NCBI GenBank assembly: GCA_007129655.1
Contig: SKVC01000040.1
Span: 1-24,796, forward strand
Direction of reading: 5' to 3'
Source: Thermoplasmata archaeon
GTDB taxonomy: Archaea > Thermoplasmatota > Thermoplasmata > Halarchaeoplasmatales > Halarchaeoplasmataceae
Length of the DNA stretch: 24,796 nucleotides
Of the stretch, positions 21,277 to 24,796 are shown in pieces (the first letter of the stretch is position 1; each line of letters starts with the position of its first letter). Both the position numbers and the translations under genes were made by a program. The notes below the pieces were generated by a model, which saw nothing but the letters and a program-made list of their open reading frames with translations, did no database searches and was not told the origin of the DNA.

Positions 21277-24200
21277 TCAGAGCAACTTTTTACATCTCTC
21301 CACCCACAGCTTCATGCCTACGTCTTGGAAGAATGAAAGTGCCCTTTCCAGATATTCCTTGGATCTTTCGATCTCACCCATATCCTTCCACATCAGAGCA
21401 TACTCGTAGTATACCATGGAAAGTTCCTTTCTTTCATCCTCCCCGGATAGCATCTCCATGCACTTTTCGAATTCGACTTTTGCATTCTGGAAATCCCCCA
21501 ACTCTCTATGGCTTATACCCAGGATCCTGCGGCACATGGTTTCCTCACCCTTTCCGCCGATTTCAACTGCCAGATCCAAGGCATTTATTACACGTTCTTT
21601 ACCTTCCTTTGCATCTCCGGACCTAGTACTTATCTCCGCCAAACCACACATACTTTCTACCATGCCCTTCTTGTCACCCATCTCCTTTCGTATCTCAAGG
21701 CTGCGTTCATGGCAAGAGACGGCGTCATGGAATTCACACTTTATCCGATGTATCACACCTATGTTTTGAACGGAGGTGGCAATCCCCCATTTATCATCTA
21801 TGTCTTCAACAATTGCATTGGCTCTTTTAAGGTAATCCATGGCCAAGTCCAGGTCACCTTTATCTCTGTAGATAGCTCCGATGTTGTGTAAGGCAGTTGC
21901 TATCCCCAGTTTATCTCCTATTTCAACTTCTATCTCATGGCTTTTCATGTAGTGTTCCAACGCTCTGTCCAGCTCCCCCCTGTTCCAGAGTAATATCCCT
22001 ATGTTGTTCAGAGATGTGGCTATACCGAATTTGTTCCCAACTTTTTCAAAGATGTCCATGCACTTATTGAAACAATTGATGGAATCATCCAGTTTTCCTC
22101 TGTTCCAGTACAGGATACCAAGGTTGTTGTACGAGAAACCTGCTCCGTCTATATCTCCGCTTTCCACTCTCATATCAACCGCCTTTTTAAGACATTCTTC
22201 TGCTTCGCTAAAGTCTCCCTTTCGAAGGTGTAGAGAACCCAGGTCATGAAGTGACTCCCCCTTTACCTTGACATCATCGAGTATATCTGCGCCCTTCATA
22301 CCTTCCTTGAATACCACGATAGCCTCATCATACTTTCCCAATCTCATCAGTGCCCAGCCCTTGTTATTAAGCAGCATACACCTTTCTATGTCGTCCGTAC
22401 TGACCAGCGATAAACCACTTTCCGCATGTTCCAGGGATTCCTTGTAATTTCCTATCTTCTCATTCACACTGGCTATCTTTCCGTGCAAGGCGGCCCTTTC
22501 CACATCTCCCTCTGCGATTTCTAAAGCACTTTTGAAATTATCAAGGGCTTCATCGTATTCTCCGATCACACAATATATTTCTCCCAGTCCTTTTAGTGCT
22601 ATCTTTCTCGATCGGGCCTCACCGTCTATCATGGATAGTGCATTGGAGTAGAACACGATACCTTCTTCATTGGCATATCGCTTCACGGCCCTTTCTCCGG
22701 AATCCAACAGATACAGAACAGCTCTTTCATCCTGTGCACGGAAGTAATGCTGAGCTATGGTAGCGGAAACTTCACCCATATCTTCCTTGAACAACTTCTC
22801 GTAACTTTCGGCAACGATCCGATGGTATTCTTCCCTCAACTCCCCCATTATTCCATTGTACAATACCTCCCTTATCTTGTTGTGGTCGAACCTATACTTC
22901 TTCCTTATGGAATGGATGAGATTATGTCTTCTTTCTATATTATTTAGATTCTTAAGGAGTGCGATCCTGTTCATCCCTGTAACTTCTCCCAAAACATTAC
23001 TCTCGAACTCTTCTCCTACCACGCTGGCGCACTCCAGTAGTTCTCTCTGCTCTTCCATGAGTCTGTCCAACCGTCTTGCCACAACATCGTATATTTTCGA
23101 TGGTATATGGATATCTTCTATAATGCTCTCCAGTGTCCAAATATCGTCTTTTTTGCTCATGTGCCCTTCTTCCACCAGCATCTGTATCAACTCTAGAAGA
23201 AAGAAAGGGTTTCCCTCGCACTCGTCGTATATCTTTTTGACTACCCTTTGATCCATATCGAGATTTACAAAAATATTCTCCATAAGTTCACTCACTGATA
23301 CTTCGTCCAACCGTTTGAGTCTTATCTCTTGAAAAAGGTCTTCCCTGCTCATGTCTTGGATGGCGGTTTTGAGGGGATGTACGCTTCCCGGGGATACGTC
23401 AACGATGTCCTCGGGCCGGTACGTTCCTAAGATCAAAACTTTATTCTCTCTGGTATTCCTGGAAAGATAGTGCAGTAGCTTCAAGGATGTGGGGTCGGCC
23501 CACTGCAGGTCGTCCAGGAAAAGTATTATCGGGTGTTGTGAAGATAGTCTTCTAAAACCAAGTAGGACATTGTCGAAAAGATTTTCCTGCTTGAGCTTCG
23601 GGTCGTCAACTAGAAAGATACCATCATATTTACCGGAATCGATGAACCAAGACACCTTTGGAGCGTATTTTAATGTATTTTTCATATCTCCGCCCCAATC
23701 ATCCAGTTCACCACCTATCTCTTCCAGGGTTTTCACCATGTCCTGGACTAAAAATTCGCTGCTTTTCCCCTCTATGACCAGGGCCAATGAAAGGTTCCCG
23801 ATGGTCTTGATCAAAATATCGTGTTCGCCATACCCGATCGAATTTAGTTCGCTCCTTCCCTGCTCTCCCATCATGGAAAGTGAGTCTCCTACAAAGTTTC
23901 CAACGGCATTGAGCATGGAAGCGAATATATCCGAGTCGAGTTCAGTGTCCCGACGCTCGGCTTTAGTTATCAGCATGCCGCTTTCATCTATCAGATATGC
24001 GGAGACAACACACGGCGGTGGCTGCCCCTCTATAAGATGATATAAACCGGCGTCCCGAAGTGCCTCCCGGACGGGGATAAGTGGCTCCAGTGACTCTGCA
24101 AGACACCAACCCCTGATTATTTCGACACCCTGTTTTTCCGCTTCCTTGATCAGCTCTGTTACCAATCTGGTCTTGCCCAGGCCTGCCTCGCCTGCTATGA

Positions 24201-24306
24201 ATACGGTGCTACCTTTACCGTTTATGACCTTTTCCAACAGTGTCTGGAGTAGCCCGAGTTCTTCACTCCGGCCTATCATCTCCGGCTGTTTCAACTCCAT
24301 CTCCAT
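21277..24306 (-). CDS. Large STAND/AAA ATPase with inserted roadblock-like domain and C-terminal TPR array
   Basis: 1009 residues. The N-terminus is a signalling ATPase: Walker A GEAGLGKTRL (39-48), Walker B ILFLDDLQWAD (261-271) and the following PTSLKLLHYLSRNTRENKVL, ILGTYRPEDI. Between them residues about 98-235 form an extra alpha/beta unit (CVVSAYLIDESGMLITKAER, LDSDIFASMLNAVGNFVGDS, LSLALVIEGKSSEFLVQDMV) that looks like a roadblock/LC7 or longin-type sensor domain. A helical winged-helix-like region follows. From about 560 to 1005 run about ten TPR units of 40 residues (AGFSYNNLGILYWNRGKLDD, SLNNIGILLWNRGELDRALE, ALHNIGAIYRDKGDLDLAMD). It is probably a cytoplasmic regulator sensing a ligand or partner. 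No DNA-binding domain is recognised. A TATA box lies about 25 bases before the ATG. The architecture is clear; the biological role is unknown. Confidence 0.88.
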   Translation of the reverse strand: MEMELKQPEMIGRSEELGLLQTLLEKVINGKGSTVFIAGEAGLGKTRLVTELIKEAEKQGVEIIRGWCLAESLEPLIPVREALRDAGLYHLIEGQPPPCVVSAYLIDESGMLITKAERRDTELDSDIFASMLNAVGNFVGDSLSMMGEQGRSELNSIGYGEHDILIKTIGNLSLALVIEGKSSEFLVQDMVKTLEEIGGELDDWGGDMKNTLKYAPKVSWFIDSGKYDGIFLVDDPKLKQENLFDNVLLGFRRLSSQHPIILFLDDLQWADPTSLKLLHYLSRNTRENKVLILGTYRPEDIVDVSPGSVHPLKTAIQDMSREDLFQEIRLKRLDEVSVSELMENIFVNLDMDQRVVKKIYDECEGNPFFLLELIQMLVEEGHMSKKDDIWTLESIIEDIHIPSKIYDVVARRLDRLMEEQRELLECASVVGEEFESNVLGEVTGMNRIALLKNLNNIERRHNLIHSIRKKYRFDHNKIREVLYNGIMGELREEYHRIVAESYEKLFKEDMGEVSATIAQHYFRAQDERAVLYLLDSGERAVKRYANEEGIVFYSNALSMIDGEARSRKIALKGLGEIYCVIGEYDEALDNFKSALEIAEGDVERAALHGKIASVNEKIGNYKESLEHAESGLSLVSTDDIERCMLLNNKGWALMRLGKYDEAIVVFKEGMKGADILDDVKVKGESLHDLGSLHLRKGDFSEAEECLKKAVDMRVESGDIDGAGFSYNNLGILYWNRGKLDDSINCFNKCMDIFEKVGNKFGIATSLNNIGILLWNRGELDRALEHYMKSHEIEVEIGDKLGIATALHNIGAIYRDKGDLDLAMDYLKRANAIVEDIDDKWGIATSVQNIGVIHRIKCEFHDAVSCHERSLEIRKEMGDKKGMVESMCGLAEISTRSGDAKEGKERVINALDLAVEIGGKGEETMCRRILGISHRELGDFQNAKVEFEKCMEMLSGEDERKELSMVYYEYALMWKDMGEIERSKEYLERALSFFQDVGMKLWVERCKKLL

Positions 24307-24329
24307 GTTTACCCTTAATAACAGAATGA

Positions 24330-24338
24330 TAAATATAC
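24330..24338 (-). promoter_or_regulatory. TATA element of the STAND ATPase gene
   Basis: On the minus strand GTATATTTA is centred about 27 bases before the ATG at 24306, giving this gene its own leaderless-type promoter even though a related TPR gene ends only 46 bases upstream. Confidence 0.5.
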
Positions 24339-24352
24339 CTATCGATGTAAAC

Positions 24353-24796
24353 TCAATTCAACGCTCTTTTACACTTCTCGATCCACAAATTCATCCCCAT
24401 CTTTTCGTATATATCCAGCGCCCTGTTGAGATATTCTTTAGACTTCTCTACTTTGCCGATTTTTTCCAGTAAAAGAGCGTATTCGTAGTACAATCTTGCC
24501 AGCTCATCCTTATCTCCTCCGTCTTTGAGGATTTCTTTTGCCATCTCTAATTCTTCTGCCGCTTTGTCCCATTCATCCATTTCCCGGTAAACCATTCCAA
24601 GTGTTCTACGGGTGATGCCTTCCTCCCCACCCATATCTATCGCCCTTTCCGCGTAATCATAAGATTTTTCGATCCCATCTAGCTTAAGATGAGTCTCTGA
24701 TAGCCCGCACAATGTTAGAACTTTAAGGGAGACATCACCTATCTCCGAACAAATGTTTAGACAACGTTCGTAAAAATTCAATGCTTCATCGAGTTC
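24353..24796 (-). CDS. TPR protein, C-terminal part (paralog of the STAND ATPase gene next to it)
   Basis: The frame is open to the window edge, so only the last 147 residues are visible; the TTG at 24781 is an internal leucine, not a start. The visible part is TPR repeats (ALNFYERCLNICSEIGDVSL, KSYDYAERAIDMGGEEGITR, GMVYREMDEWDKAAEELEMA). Its end, YYEYALLLEKIGKVEKSKEY then LNRALDIYEKMGMNLWIEKC, closely parallels the C-terminus of the neighbouring 1009-residue protein (YYEYALMWKDMGEIERSKEY, LERALSFFQDVGMKLWVERC). It is therefore probably a tandem paralog, perhaps with the same ATPase head, though the head is outside the window. Confidence 0.85.
   Translation of the reverse strand, partial: ELDEALNFYERCLNICSEIGDVSLKVLTLCGLSETHLKLDGIEKSYDYAERAIDMGGEEGITRRTLGMVYREMDEWDKAAEELEMAKEILKDGGDKDELARLYYEYALLLEKIGKVEKSKEYLNRALDIYEKMGMNLWIEKCKRALN

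Noticed and set aside
23489..24040. 183-residue open frame antisense to the STAND ATPase
   Set aside because: Serine-rich, no domain, and covers the conserved Walker B and inserted domain of a well-supported gene.

Overview
The window looks like a chromosome segment from a euryarchaeon, most likely in or near the Thermoplasmatota. The archaeal calls rest on RtcB ligase, Pth2 peptidyl-tRNA hydrolase, UPF0201 and DUF99 proteins, a two-subunit aconitase-X (mevalonate-phosphate dehydratase), a PolB2-type polymerase, and tRNAs with no encoded CCA. Many genes have a TATA box about 25 bases before the start codon (leaderless transcripts), while others have GGAGG/GGTGAT ribosome sites. The STAND ATPase with a sensor-like insert resembles proteins I associate with Aciduliprofundum-like archaea. 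That placement is inference.

Layout. 1-3037 (minus): a truncated secreted Fn3-like repeat protein and a membrane-anchored PQQ-type beta-propeller protein. 3099-4556 (minus): rtcB. 4642-5793 (plus): a coiled-coil/winged-helix regulator and two small unknown proteins. 5857-8861 (plus): tRNA-Phe, both subunits of a mevalonate-phosphate dehydratase (the small one fused to a Nudix domain), and an MtnA-type isomerase. 8920-10960: a Cas4-like nuclease with four membrane spans inside it, a lipoprotein and a small membrane protein on the opposite strand, and a 63-residue protein. 10961-11640: no protein gene, but an unusual set of hairpin-rich direct repeats around tRNA-Val(CAC), with a duplicated fragment of the tRNA 5' end.

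11681-15460 (plus): UPF0201, a TIM-barrel sugar isomerase-like protein, a CNNM/CBS transporter-like protein, a DUF1616-like coiled-coil protein, Pth2 and DUF99. 15409-18305 (minus): a tightly overlapping three-gene operon of a RadA-like protein without a Walker A motif, a small helical protein and a PolB2-type polymerase with altered catalytic motifs. It resembles the bacterial ImuA/ImuB/DnaE2 mutasome in composition and has a perfect palindrome over its promoter. 18370-18848 (minus): a secreted-protein gene broken by a 5-base duplication. 18979-19771 (plus): an antitoxin/PIN toxin pair with operator-like repeats. 19764-21206 (minus): cysS. 21277-24796 (minus): two related TPR genes, the complete one being a large STAND ATPase with an inserted roadblock-like domain.

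The strongest candidates for under-described biology are the PolB2/RadA-like operon, the membrane Cas4-like nuclease, the DUF126-Nudix fusion, and the structured repeats around tRNA-Val. All family names come from reading motifs by eye; no database search was run.
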